DNA from: Sulfitobacter aestuariivivens
GTDB taxonomy: Bacteria > Pseudomonadota > Alphaproteobacteria > Rhodobacterales > Rhodobacteraceae
NCBI RefSeq assembly: GCF_014763045.1
Contig: NZ_JACTAG010000001.1
Location: 1,903,634 to 1,967,633, forward strand
DNA: 64,000 bases
Reading direction: 5' to 3'
Positions within the stretch are counted from its first letter, which is position 1. Every line of letters starts with the position of its first letter. Positions 29,424 through 37,673 of this stretch are shown piece by piece. The notes under the pieces are model-generated. The model was given only the letters and a program-made list of their open reading frames with translations, had not been told where the DNA came from and ran no database searches. Made by a program: the position numbers and the translations under genes.

Positions 29424-29795
29424 ATGACCTTTTTGAAAACCCTTTCCGCCGTGATGTTCGTCGCACTCCTGTCCTACACGCTTGTGACCGGTGCCACTTA
29501 CGGCTGGAACCTGTTTGAGATATTCTTCACCGACATGTTGGCAATGACATGGCCCGGCCAGTTCAATTTTGACTTCACCGGCTTTCTCATACTGTCGGGC
29601 CTTTGGGTGCTGTGGCGGCACGAATTTTCGGTCGTCGGGTGGGTTCTGGCACCGGTCGCTTTTGTCGGCGGCATTCTGTTTCTTTCCGCCTATCTGTTTT
29701 ATCTGACCTCCAGGCGGGTCACCACAATGCCCGAGCTGTTACTGGGCGAGGCGCGGACAGCTGCCTTGATGAAAGGTGCCGCAGCTGCACATTGA
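29424..29795 (+). CDS. Small membrane protein, homologue of the 28929 gene
   Basis: A 123-residue protein with three membrane segments: MFVALLSYTLVTGATYGW, FNFDFTGFLILSGLWVLW and APVAFVGGILFLSAYLFYL. It shares the WPGQF and WR.EFS blocks with its divergent homologue. A soluble tail of about 25 residues ends the protein. GAAGGGA stands before the ATG. It lies 27 bases before the second XRE/MmyB gene and is probably co-transcribed with it. Function unknown. Confidence 0.74.
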   Translation: MTFLKTLSAVMFVALLSYTLVTGATYGWNLFEIFFTDMLAMTWPGQFNFDFTGFLILSGLWVLWRHEFSVVGWVLAPVAFVGGILFLSAYLFYLTSRRVTTMPELLLGEARTAALMKGAAAAH

Positions 29796-29822
29796 ACGGA
29801 ACCTCACACATGAGGAATAATC

Positions 29823-30626
29823 ATGATACGAGACGGTATGAACGCCCCCGCAAATACGTTTGCAAGCCACCTGAAGCTGTGGCGCAAACGACGCCGGATG
29901 AGCCAGCATGACCTGGCCATGAGCGCCAGCGTCTCGGGCCGGCATGTGTCATTTTTGGAATCCGGCCGGTCCCAGCCCAGCCGGAACATGATACTCCACC
30001 TGTCTGAAATTCTTGACGTGCCCAAGCAGGGCCGAAATGCGATGCTGACGGCAGCAGGAATGGCGCAAATCTATGGATCGCGGCCATTGGACGATGCAGA
30101 GCTTGCCCCGGTCCGTCGGGCTCTGACGTGGATGCTGAACAGACATATGCCCTACCCCGCGTTTGCCATGGACCGGCATTGGACCATCATCGACTTGAAC
30201 GATTCAGCGCGGTCGCTCTTTTCAGCGTTTGGCGTTGCCGAGGGTGACAACCTACTTTCCACAATGCTGGAAAACGACGTCGTTCAGAATGCGATTGAAA
30301 ACTTTTCGGAACTTGCCGAACATCTGAGAGAGCGCGCGGTGCTTGAAAGCGCGTATCAGGGTGGCGATCCTGTACTTGATGCCTTTGCGGGCCGCCTCGA
30401 CGCGCATATCGACGAGAGCAAGGCGCATGAATTCGGCACGCTTCCCCCCTTCTCGACCACGAAGCTGCGCGTTGGTGATCAGTCTCTTTCGTTCCTGACA
30501 ACTCTGGCGCAATTCGGTTCTGCCAACGATATCGCACTCGCGGATATCAGAATCGAACTGATGTTCCCTGGCGATGACGAAACCACAAAGTTTTTTGCTG
30601 AGCCCCATGAGAAACGCGAGGCGTAA
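29823..30626 (+). CDS. XRE-family regulator with MmyB-like ligand domain (second copy)
   Basis: A 267-residue paralogue of the regulator at 28083. The helix-turn-helix region reads RMSQHDLAMSASVSGRHVSFLESG (about residues 25-48), nearly the same recognition helix as the first copy, which fits shared DNA sites. The MmyB-like ligand domain follows, with MLTAAGMA, MPYPAFAMDRHWTIIDLN and SFLTTLAQFGSANDI. It starts 27 bases after the upstream membrane-protein gene, which shares its direction. The gene ends in convergence with a LysR gene. Confidence 0.9.
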   Translation: MIRDGMNAPANTFASHLKLWRKRRRMSQHDLAMSASVSGRHVSFLESGRSQPSRNMILHLSEILDVPKQGRNAMLTAAGMAQIYGSRPLDDAELAPVRRALTWMLNRHMPYPAFAMDRHWTIIDLNDSARSLFSAFGVAEGDNLLSTMLENDVVQNAIENFSELAEHLRERAVLESAYQGGDPVLDAFAGRLDAHIDESKAHEFGTLPPFSTTKLRVGDQSLSFLTTLAQFGSANDIALADIRIELMFPGDDETTKFFAEPHEKREA

Positions 30627-30645
30627 GGCGCCCCCGCTGGTTTTT

Positions 30646-31539
30646 CTAGATGCTTGGCGAGGCCACCAATTCCTGCATCTCATCAATGAAAGTCCGTGTT
30701 CTCTTGTTAAGCCGTCTGTTGCCAGAGCACATTGCCGCAACGCACCAATCGGGCACCTTGTAGCCCTTCAAAATCTCGACCAGATTTGCTTTCGTTTCTG
30801 CAGGATCAACTATGAAATCCGGTAGTCTTGCAATTCCGAGACCGGCTTTCGTCGCCTCAAGCAGAAAAACGCCGCTGTTGCTGTTTAGCGCAGGTTGAAA
30901 TTCAACCGAATCCATTTTTCCGTTCGGCGCTATCATGTCCCACGTTGCGCGGCGACTTCGCCCAAAATTCAAGAGCCTGTGTGCTGCAAGCTCGGCCAGC
31001 GAACCGGGCTCTGGATTTTTCCTGAGATAGTCACGGCTTGCATAGAAGCGGTGCTTGATTGTGCCCAGTTCGATCACATTTTCAGAAGGTGCAATATCGG
31101 GCGCGATGCGGATAACGAGGTCAAAACTTTCGCGTTCCAAATCAACGCGCCGGTCGTCAAAATCTATGATCAACCGGATCTGTGGATGCCTCTTTTGAAA
31201 GGTTATCAGTCCATTTTTCAGAAACTCCAGTCCAAATTCTCTGGGCACCGAAATCGTGAGCGGCCCGGAAAGTAAACCGGAGCGGTCAAGAAAGTCCTCT
31301 TCAATTTCGTCAAATTCTCCAACTGCGCGGAGCGCGCGCTGGTATAATTCCATGCCGCTTGGTGAAAGCCTCCACAATCCGGGACCACGCTCGATCAACT
31401 TAACTCCAAAACGAGTTTCCAGCAGGGCCAGACGTCTGCTTACGGCTGACTTTGCAACATTGTTTGCTTCACCGGCACGAGAGATACTTCCCTTTTCGAC
31501 GATGCTGATAAACATGCGGAGGTCTTCAATCTGACCCAC
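30646..31539 (-). CDS. LysR-family regulator
   Basis: A 297-residue LysR regulator. The helix-turn-helix is FISIVEKGSISRAGEANNVAKSAVSRRL in two pieces at the N-terminus, and the effector domain begins near residue 90 with PLTISVPREFG, typical of the CrgA/AaeR branch. The target is unclear: the hemerythrin-like gene on the other strand starts 325 bases away, and no other divergent gene is closer. It converges with the XRE gene at 29823. GC content is lower than that of its neighbours, which may hint at recent transfer. Confidence 0.9.
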   Translation of the reverse strand: MGQIEDLRMFISIVEKGSISRAGEANNVAKSAVSRRLALLETRFGVKLIERGPGLWRLSPSGMELYQRALRAVGEFDEIEEDFLDRSGLLSGPLTISVPREFGLEFLKNGLITFQKRHPQIRLIIDFDDRRVDLERESFDLVIRIAPDIAPSENVIELGTIKHRFYASRDYLRKNPEPGSLAELAAHRLLNFGRSRRATWDMIAPNGKMDSVEFQPALNSNSGVFLLEATKAGLGIARLPDFIVDPAETKANLVEILKGYKVPDWCVAAMCSGNRRLNKRTRTFIDEMQELVASPSI

Positions 31540-31863
31540 TGGACGTTCTCCAAATTAGAACACAACTGGCGATATTATGCATCTATGCTACGATATTAGA
31601 ATGGATAAAAGAGAACCTATCATGGCGGTGGGCCGGGGATTGCGAGATGCAGGACAACTGCAGGACTGATGCCTCGGTCGCCGAATTCTTAACCTCTCGG
31701 CATGAGAAACGGGTCAACCTTGTCCAAACCCGGCATATCACCTTCAAGAGCCGCCAGCATGTGCCCGGGCACATGGCACGGTCATGTTCCGGGCGCACAA
31801 CGGTCTGGTAGAAACGACCGAAAAATCCTGTGCGCGTCGGCACATGGATGAGACCGGATTGAC
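31540..31863. other. Gap between the LysR gene and the hemerythrin-like gene
   Basis: These 324 bases hold the start regions of two divergent genes and no convincing frame. I see no clear operator or hairpin. The stretch 31660-31860 is GC-rich with scattered stops and may be remnant coding sequence. Confidence 0.4.
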
Positions 31864-32469
31864 ATGAGCGGCGATGGCAGCGCCAGGCCACCGGGCGACA
31901 GGGGCAATGCCGTGTACGAGGTGCGACGGGATCCATTGCCCACAGAAATGCGGATCTTGCTGGAGCAAATTCCCCGCGAAAGCTGGGCGGCGCATCCCGG
32001 CTTCAAACAGGCCACAAAGAACTGGCTTGGCGCGCATCAAATGTTCAGGCGACTTGCGGAAACGCTTCGTCTGGATGCAGAACGAGTGCTGGATGGGAAC
32101 GCCGACAAGCGCAGATATGCCGAACGTCTAAGTTACTACGGCGACGCTCTTGTGAGAAACCTGCATGGTCACCATCACTTTGAAGACACAAGCTATTTCC
32201 CAGAGCTCGGCGCCGCCGATCCGCGTTTTGTGGCGGGGCTGGAAATTTTGGAAACAGACCACGAGGTTCTTGATACGATCCTTGATTCATTTGTTAGAAA
32301 CGCGAACCTGGTACTGACGAGCGATACTGCAGGTGCTGATGACTTCCGCAATAGAGTCGGGGCGGTGCACCGCAGCGCTCTGACCATTGAGCAGCTTTTG
32401 GCCAGGCACCTCGCCGATGAGGAAGAACTTGCCGTCCCCATCATCCTGCACCACCGTCTGCGGGGCTAA
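31864..32469 (+). CDS. Hemerythrin-like HHE domain protein
   Basis: A 201-residue protein with the four-helix HHE cation-binding pattern. Expected metal ligands are in HQMFRRL (residue 59), HGHHHFEDTSYFPEL (about residues 101-113), ETDHEVLD (about 132) and HLADEEELAVP (near the C-terminus). Such proteins bind di-iron and may sense or scavenge oxygen or nitric oxide. It has no signal peptide. Start ATG 31864 has only a weak ribosome site (GGATTGAC before it), and the first 20 residues are not conserved, so a later start is possible. The gene stands alone. Confidence 0.83.
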   Translation: MSGDGSARPPGDRGNAVYEVRRDPLPTEMRILLEQIPRESWAAHPGFKQATKNWLGAHQMFRRLAETLRLDAERVLDGNADKRRYAERLSYYGDALVRNLHGHHHFEDTSYFPELGAADPRFVAGLEILETDHEVLDTILDSFVRNANLVLTSDTAGADDFRNRVGAVHRSALTIEQLLARHLADEEELAVPIILHHRLRG

Positions 32470-32791
32470 AACAGCGTCGGAAGAGGCGACTTGCCAACCG
32501 ATACGTCCAAGGTTGAAGCGGCGCGTTCCCGGCCGAGCCCGGACGTAATCATCTCTTCGTGACGCTGAAGTGTCCCTGGTGCCATTGGATGACCCTGGCC
32601 CGCAACGTGCTGGGTTTGGCAGACAGCGGGTGTCGCCGAGAGCAATTCCTTGGTGCACTGTCGGTAAGGCTACTTCGGTCGTGGAATAACGTCATTCCGA
32701 TAGGGCCGCTGCGTTCCATGCTCGACCCTCGGGCCTATTTGCGCGCAAAACTGGCTAATCGTTGATATACATCCCGGCACAGTCTCGAGGT
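32470..32791. other. Gap after the hemerythrin-like gene
   Basis: About 320 bases between a rightward gene and the end of the leftward catabolic operon. A short frame at 32559-32765 shows no family and no good ribosome site. No terminator stem stands out. Confidence 0.4.
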
Positions 32792-33232
32792 TTAGCCATA
32801 ACGCACCAACAGGACGCCCGCAAAAGTCACCAGGATACCGCACAACCGCATCGCCCCAATTTCGCGTACCGCAAGACCGAAGGCGCCGTAGTGGTCAAGC
32901 AGAATTGATCCAGCCAGCTGCCCCGCAATCAGGCACACAAAGAAGATTGCGACACCTGTTACAGGCACGATGACGACCCCGCCGCCCACGACCAGCACTC
33001 CGATCAGCCCCCCGATGACGACCCACCAAGGCAGGCTGGTCACCGCGGCCATTGAAGGCGTCGTCCGACCCAGCACCATAATGACAATGCTGGCGGCCAA
33101 GGTAATGGCCACCGACATTACTGTTGCTGGGATGGGGGACCCCAACACTTTTGCCGCCGCCGCATTGATCGCCGGCTGGGTGGCAAAGGCCGCGCCGATC
33201 AGGCAGGCAGCCATCAGATAAAGTATCGGCAT
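32792..33232 (-). CDS. DMT-superfamily small membrane protein, DUF606/YdcZ-like
   Basis: A 146-residue membrane protein with five hydrophobic segments, matching the YdcZ/DUF606 group of small drug/metabolite-type transporters. Landmarks are MAACLIGAAFATQPAINAAAAK at the start and LAGSILLDHYGAFG (about residue 108). Members probably work as dimers and the substrate is unknown. It is the last gene of the leftward operon and starts one base after the YciI-like gene ends. Efflux of a pathway intermediate is a possible role. Confidence 0.83.
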   Translation of the reverse strand: MPILYLMAACLIGAAFATQPAINAAAAKVLGSPIPATVMSVAITLAASIVIMVLGRTTPSMAAVTSLPWWVVIGGLIGVLVVGGGVVIVPVTGVAIFFVCLIAGQLAGSILLDHYGAFGLAVREIGAMRLCGILVTFAGVLLVRYG

Positions 33233-33538
33233 TCACGGATGTCCCATGTTGTTGACGCGCAGATTAAGGGCAGTGATGTGGCAGTCGCTCCAGACATCCG
33301 CTTGCGCCATAGGATCGCTTTCAAACAACGCCTCTACGCTCGCCCGATCCGGCGCGTCGATAAGAAAGAATGAGCCCTTCATGGGGTCCCCACCATCTTC
33401 GATCAAAGGGCCAGACAACAGTATCTTGATTTCCAACCGGTCGTTGACTTCGGCAAGATATCGTCTGTGAGCGTCAAGCACGGCTAGGCGGCGATCGAGC
33501 GCGTCTGGCTGGTCGAGTGCATGAACAACAAAGTGCAA
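33233..33538 (-). CDS. YciI-like protein (short)
   Basis: A 101-residue YciI-family protein with a dimeric alpha+beta barrel fold. The candidate catalytic pair is the His in LDAHRRYLAEV (about residue 24) and the Asp in ESDPMAQADV (about residue 75), both placed as in YciI proteins. One studied relative, TftG, removes chloride from 5-chlorohydroxyhydroquinone in a pathway that also uses hydroxyquinol dioxygenase and maleylacetate reductase. Those two enzymes are encoded upstream in the same operon. Function here is an inference. Confidence 0.85.
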   Translation of the reverse strand: MHFVVHALDQPDALDRRLAVLDAHRRYLAEVNDRLEIKILLSGPLIEDGGDPMKGSFFLIDAPDRASVEALFESDPMAQADVWSDCHITALNLRVNNMGHP

Positions 33539-33547
33539 TTTGTGATC

Positions 33548-35521
33548 CTATTCAAAGAAGAGACTGAGCGCGGGCACGAAAGTGAGCAGCAGCGTGACCA
33601 GCGTCATCATGATGACAAAAGGAAAGGTTCCGGCAAAGATGTCGCCAAGCGTTGTGTTCCGGTCCGCGATGGTGGCCTTCACGACATAGACGGTCAGACC
33701 GAAAGGTGGCGTCAGCAAGCCGATTTCGACCGCGATTACGGTGACGATCCCGAACCAAATCAGATCGCCGCCCAGTTCTGTCACAATTGGCAGGCACAGC
33801 GGTAACAGGATCAGCATGATCGACGTGCTGTCCAGGATCATGCCCATGACCACGACAAGAAGCAGGTAGATCAGCATGAACCCCATCAGCCCGAGCCCCA
33901 TTTCAGAGAAAAACTGTGTGGTCTCTTGCGGAATGGTCGAAAGGGTCAGCATGCGCGAGTACATCGAGGCCGCGATAATCAGCATGAGGATCGAAACAGA
34001 CACGAGGCCCGTATCGACCAGCACGCGCCAGAATTTCGCCCACGTCAGGCTTCGTTTGACAAGCGCCACGAGGATCGCCGCCGCAGCCCCGGCAGCGCCA
34101 GCTTCCGTCGGCGTGAAAAATCCGGAATAGATGCCGCCCAAAACGATCACGACAAGCGCGGCGATTGGGGCGAGTTTTTGCGCCGCCGTCCCCCATGTCT
34201 CGCCCTCAATGATGACAGGCCGTTCCGACTGCATCACCAGTTTCGGCCGAAAAACCGCCATCAAATAAATGCCCAGTCCAAAGACGAAAGCCAGGATCCC
34301 GCCCGGTACGATGGCCGCCAAAAACAAGGCGCCGACGGATTGTTCGGCCAGGACGCCATAAATGATCAACAAAAGGCTGGGGGGGATCAGCATACCCAGC
34401 ACAGAAGACCCGGCGACCACGCCAAGGGCAAAGCGGTTGTTATACCCGTTTGCGACCATTTGCGGCACAGCAACCCTTGAAAATACCGCTGCCGAGGCGA
34501 TTGAGATCCCTGTAATGGACGCAAATACTGCGTTGGCGGCGACTGTTGCGATACCAAGTCCGCCCCTCATTTTTTGCAGCATCCAGGCCGCGACACGGTA
34601 CGCATCGCGACCGATATCGGCGGCATCGACAATCAGACCCATAAGCACAAACAGCGGAACGACACCGAAGAGATAGCGGTTGATCGCACCATCAGCGGCA
34701 AGCGCGAGCGAGCGCATCGCAACTTTCGGATTGTCGCGAATGAGCCAAATGCCAAGAAAACTCAAAAGGATCAGCACAACCGCAATATGGGCACCCGAGA
34801 AGATGAGAAGCAGCATAAAGGCAATGGCAACCAGACCGATCTCTACCCGACCTAAATCTGCCCAGAATATCGCATAGCCAATCAATAGTGCGACCGCGAA
34901 AACAATAACAAACGGCCACCCTTTGGGCTTTGTCGTCACTGAGTGCCTTACTTTGAGTGGCGATACGCGACCGGCGTTTGCCAGCGTCTTGAGGTCAATC
35001 AGCACCTGCGATGCGAAGGCAAGGCAGGTCAGAAGCGCCCCACCGAAGAGACACGCTTTGATCGGCCAAACCGGTGCCGTAAACACCCCTTGCGCGCCAA
35101 AGAACTCACCTTCGACAAAAGCGCTGACAAGCTTGGGCCAGGTGCCCTGAGCAATCAACGCAAAAACCGCAACCCCGGCCAGATGAAAGGCAATCCGGAC
35201 GATGCTTGCAGCGAAGGGCCGTTCGGCCTCAAGCCAGCCTACCAGAATGTCGGTCCGGGTCATGCGACCGCTCATCAGCGCATGGGCGGCCTGCAGGAAC
35301 ACGATCGCGACAATCGAATTCGCGACAATTTCAGCCACGCCCTGCACGGGCGCGTTGAAGAACGAGCGCCCGATGATGTCCGAGCAAATCAGGATCATCA
35401 GACAGAAGATCCAGATCGAGGCAGCCCCGCTGATAAAACCTGTAAGCGCGGAGACCGCGCTTACAATAGTGTCAACGCCTCGGCGGAAGGAAGGTGAGGT
35501 AAGCATGCCGGGGCGGTCCAT
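33548..35521 (-). CDS. TRAP transporter fused small and large permease (DctQM)
   Basis: Membrane permease of a tripartite periplasmic transporter driven by a sodium or proton gradient, 657 residues. The first 190 residues are a DctQ-like four-helix unit and the rest a DctM-like unit of about 11-12 segments, with GSSVLGMLIPPSLLLIIYGV and DSTSIMLILLPLCLPIV typical of the large subunit. Fused QM forms are common in Roseobacter-group bacteria. The start lies six bases from the end of the binding-protein gene. ATG 35506 is a second possible start. Confidence 0.92.
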   Translation of the reverse strand: MDRPGMLTSPSFRRGVDTIVSAVSALTGFISGAASIWIFCLMILICSDIIGRSFFNAPVQGVAEIVANSIVAIVFLQAAHALMSGRMTRTDILVGWLEAERPFAASIVRIAFHLAGVAVFALIAQGTWPKLVSAFVEGEFFGAQGVFTAPVWPIKACLFGGALLTCLAFASQVLIDLKTLANAGRVSPLKVRHSVTTKPKGWPFVIVFAVALLIGYAIFWADLGRVEIGLVAIAFMLLLIFSGAHIAVVLILLSFLGIWLIRDNPKVAMRSLALAADGAINRYLFGVVPLFVLMGLIVDAADIGRDAYRVAAWMLQKMRGGLGIATVAANAVFASITGISIASAAVFSRVAVPQMVANGYNNRFALGVVAGSSVLGMLIPPSLLLIIYGVLAEQSVGALFLAAIVPGGILAFVFGLGIYLMAVFRPKLVMQSERPVIIEGETWGTAAQKLAPIAALVVIVLGGIYSGFFTPTEAGAAGAAAAILVALVKRSLTWAKFWRVLVDTGLVSVSILMLIIAASMYSRMLTLSTIPQETTQFFSEMGLGLMGFMLIYLLLVVVMGMILDSTSIMLILLPLCLPIVTELGGDLIWFGIVTVIAVEIGLLTPPFGLTVYVVKATIADRNTTLGDIFAGTFPFVIMMTLVTLLLTFVPALSLFFE

Positions 35522-35526
35522 GGCGG

Positions 35527-36573
35527 TTACTTCTCAGACCAGTCGACGCGGGCTTCGAGGTTCGCTTCCTTGACCTTTTCCATGTAGGCGTCCAGCACGG
35601 CATCGGCGCCCTTGCCGGCATTGGCATCGGCCCATTCGCGCGCAAGGTTCGGCAAGCCGTCTGCCCAAGAGGTGACGTCAGATGCCGGAAGTTCTGTGAC
35701 AGTTGCACCGACCTCGGGAAGCTGTGCAAGGAACTTCTCGTAGCGGGCCATCACCTCTTTCGCATGGGCGACCGTGTACTCTTCACCAAGCTCAGTCAGA
35801 ACCTGACGAACTTCATCGGAAAGCCCTTCCCAAACATCTTTGTTGATGCCAAGGCCACCGGTCATTTGTGCACCGATGCCGACAAGCGTCACGTAAGGTG
35901 CGACTTCGTAGTGCTTGTTGGGAAACGCGCCGGTGAGGATGATGACCATTCCGTCCGCAACACCGGTCTGCACCTGATTGTAGTAGGTGGGAAGCGCGCC
36001 GTTAACGGGAACCGCACCAAGATGTTTGATCCAATTGGCGGAGGGACCGGGGGCCAAGATCTTTCGGCCCTTTAAATCTTCCAGCGAGTTGACAGGGAAG
36101 TTTGTCATCAGATGATAGGTCTCGACCCCGCTCGCACCCAGAAAGACAACGTTCTGATCGTCCCAGGCTTTTTGCAGCGCTGGCACCTCGCGGTGGAGTT
36201 CGTTCATGATCTGAAGTGTTGCAACCAGATCGTCCGACACGAACGGGGTAAAGTAGGTCACATTCTGCAATGGCATCTTTGAGCCCTCCCAGAGTGTTCC
36301 CACCCAGCCTGCATCGGTCAGGCCATCGCCCACAGCCTCAAGCGTGTCCTTGAAGCCATAAAGGGAACCGCCATAAGCCTCGGTCCACTCAATCCGGTCT
36401 TCTGACCCCATAGCTTCGAGGCGGGTATTCGATTCAGCCACAACGAGCGTTGAAAGCTGGCCGACCCATGGAAGAACCGTCGGATGGCTGGACGCCATTG
36501 TTAGTTCGAATGTCTCTGCCTGACTGACAGATGCCGCGGCGCAAATCGCCAATGCTGTAAGAGTTCTTTTCAT
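35527..36573 (-). CDS. TRAP transporter solute-binding protein (DctP family)
   Basis: Periplasmic binding protein of 348 residues that captures an organic acid for the TRAP permease. A signal peptide ends near VSQAET (residue 19). The mature part has the DctP layout, with GAFPNKHYEVAPYVTLVG (about residue 210) near the ligand-binding helix. ATG 36573 with GAGGAAA before it is preferred over the longer frame. Context suggests an aromatic or related carboxylate, but no ligand residue settles it. Its gene lies between the YciI-like and permease genes. Confidence 0.92.
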   Translation of the reverse strand: MKRTLTALAICAAASVSQAETFELTMASSHPTVLPWVGQLSTLVVAESNTRLEAMGSEDRIEWTEAYGGSLYGFKDTLEAVGDGLTDAGWVGTLWEGSKMPLQNVTYFTPFVSDDLVATLQIMNELHREVPALQKAWDDQNVVFLGASGVETYHLMTNFPVNSLEDLKGRKILAPGPSANWIKHLGAVPVNGALPTYYNQVQTGVADGMVIILTGAFPNKHYEVAPYVTLVGIGAQMTGGLGINKDVWEGLSDEVRQVLTELGEEYTVAHAKEVMARYEKFLAQLPEVGATVTELPASDVTSWADGLPNLAREWADANAGKGADAVLDAYMEKVKEANLEARVDWSEK

Positions 36574-36599
36574 AGTTTCCTCCCCGGGGGTTGTTTTGA

Positions 36600-36992
36600 T
36601 TATTTTACGTGATGTTGGCCGGTCGAAAAATCGACCGTGACAGTGATGCGGCCTTCGTTCAGCAGCCACGGGCGTACCGAAAAGCTGCGCGCGCCAGAGC
36701 TGTGCATCGGGTCGGTCGCCGCGATCTCTTTGGCATGATCAAGGCTGTCCGCCCGGATGATGACCATCCCTTCACCGTTCCATGTGTGTTCATCATCGGC
36801 CCAGAAGGGACCCGCACCCAGCATGATGCCTCTCTGCTCCAGACTGACCTGAAACTTCAGATGCTCTTCAATATTCTCCATCACTGGCCCGAGCCCATTG
36901 GTGGGATTCGTGAAGACAACGAACAGCTGTTTCTGGAGCATGCCCTTGGACGCTTCGAGGATGTCGTTCTTTGTGACAACTGGTCCCGACAT
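36600..36992 (-). CDS. YciI-like protein (long)
   Basis: A 130-residue protein whose central part is YciI-like: KQLFVVFTNPTNGL, then the candidate catalytic His in NIEEHLKFQVSLEQRG, then AGPFWADDEHTWNGEG and the Asp in AATDPMHSSGARSFSV. The N-terminal 20 and C-terminal 25 residues extend the usual YciI length. It is the second such protein in the operon, and the two share little outside the core. A role in isomerising or dehalogenating a hydroxyquinol-type intermediate is possible; it could equally be an accessory protein. Confidence 0.8.
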   Translation of the reverse strand: MSGPVVTKNDILEASKGMLQKQLFVVFTNPTNGLGPVMENIEEHLKFQVSLEQRGIMLGAGPFWADDEHTWNGEGMVIIRADSLDHAKEIAATDPMHSSGARSFSVRPWLLNEGRITVTVDFSTGQHHVK

Positions 36993-37008
36993 TTTGGTTC
37001 CTTTCCGT

Positions 37009-37662
37009 TTAGATGGTTTCGCAGACGGTCTCGTAATCGAGGCGCGGCAGGCGGCGGAATATCTTCGACGTATCGGCGTATCCCAGGTTCACCAGGAAGT
37101 TCGATTTGAGCGAAGTGCCGTGGAAGAATTCCTCATCAAGCTTTGCATTGTCAAAGCCAGACATTGCGCCAACGTCGAGCCCGACGGCACGTGCCGCAAG
37201 CATCACATAGGCACCTTGCAGCGTGCCATTTCGAAACGCGTTGACCTGTGCCGCTGTTGCGTTGTTCTTAAAAATCTCCTGCGCGTCGGGATTAGGAGGA
37301 AACACATTCGGCAGCTCCTCCCAGAAGTTGAGATCATGCGCGATGATCGCGGTCACCGGGGCGGAACGCATTTTGGGGCGATTTGCCTCAAACAGAGCGG
37401 GCTCCAGACGGTCTTTCGCGTTTTCAGAGCGCACGAAGAGAATACGCATTGGCTGCTGGTTCATGGAGGTCGGACCCATTTTGGCGATCTCATAGAGCGC
37501 GCGCAGGGTTTCGTCTTTTACGGTGCGATCTTGCCAGCCATAATGCGTGCGTGCCTCAGTGAATAAAAGCTGAAGCGTCGCATCATCAGCGGTCAGTTCT
37601 TTCGACTGAAAGTCAGCGGCAGCTTGTCGCGCAATGTTGTCAAGTGTTTCGGTGTCTTGCAT
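37009..37662 (-). CDS. Nitroreductase-family oxidoreductase, RutE/HadB-like
   Basis: FMN-dependent NAD(P)H oxidoreductase of 217 residues. The FMN-binding region GPTSMNQQPMRILFV (about residues 65-80) and RSAPVTAIIAHDLNFWEELP match the RutE/HadB branch, whose members reduce malonic semialdehyde or other small carbonyl or quinone compounds. Its product may also reduce quinone or nitroaromatic intermediates. ATG 37662 is chosen because the preceding frame is not conserved. It overlaps nothing but lies 11 bases from the BKACE gene in the same operon. Confidence 0.9.
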   Translation of the reverse strand: MQDTETLDNIARQAAADFQSKELTADDATLQLLFTEARTHYGWQDRTVKDETLRALYEIAKMGPTSMNQQPMRILFVRSENAKDRLEPALFEANRPKMRSAPVTAIIAHDLNFWEELPNVFPPNPDAQEIFKNNATAAQVNAFRNGTLQGAYVMLAARAVGLDVGAMSGFDNAKLDEEFFHGTSLKSNFLVNLGYADTSKIFRRLPRLDYETVCETI

Positions 37663-37673
37663 TGGTCTGCCCC

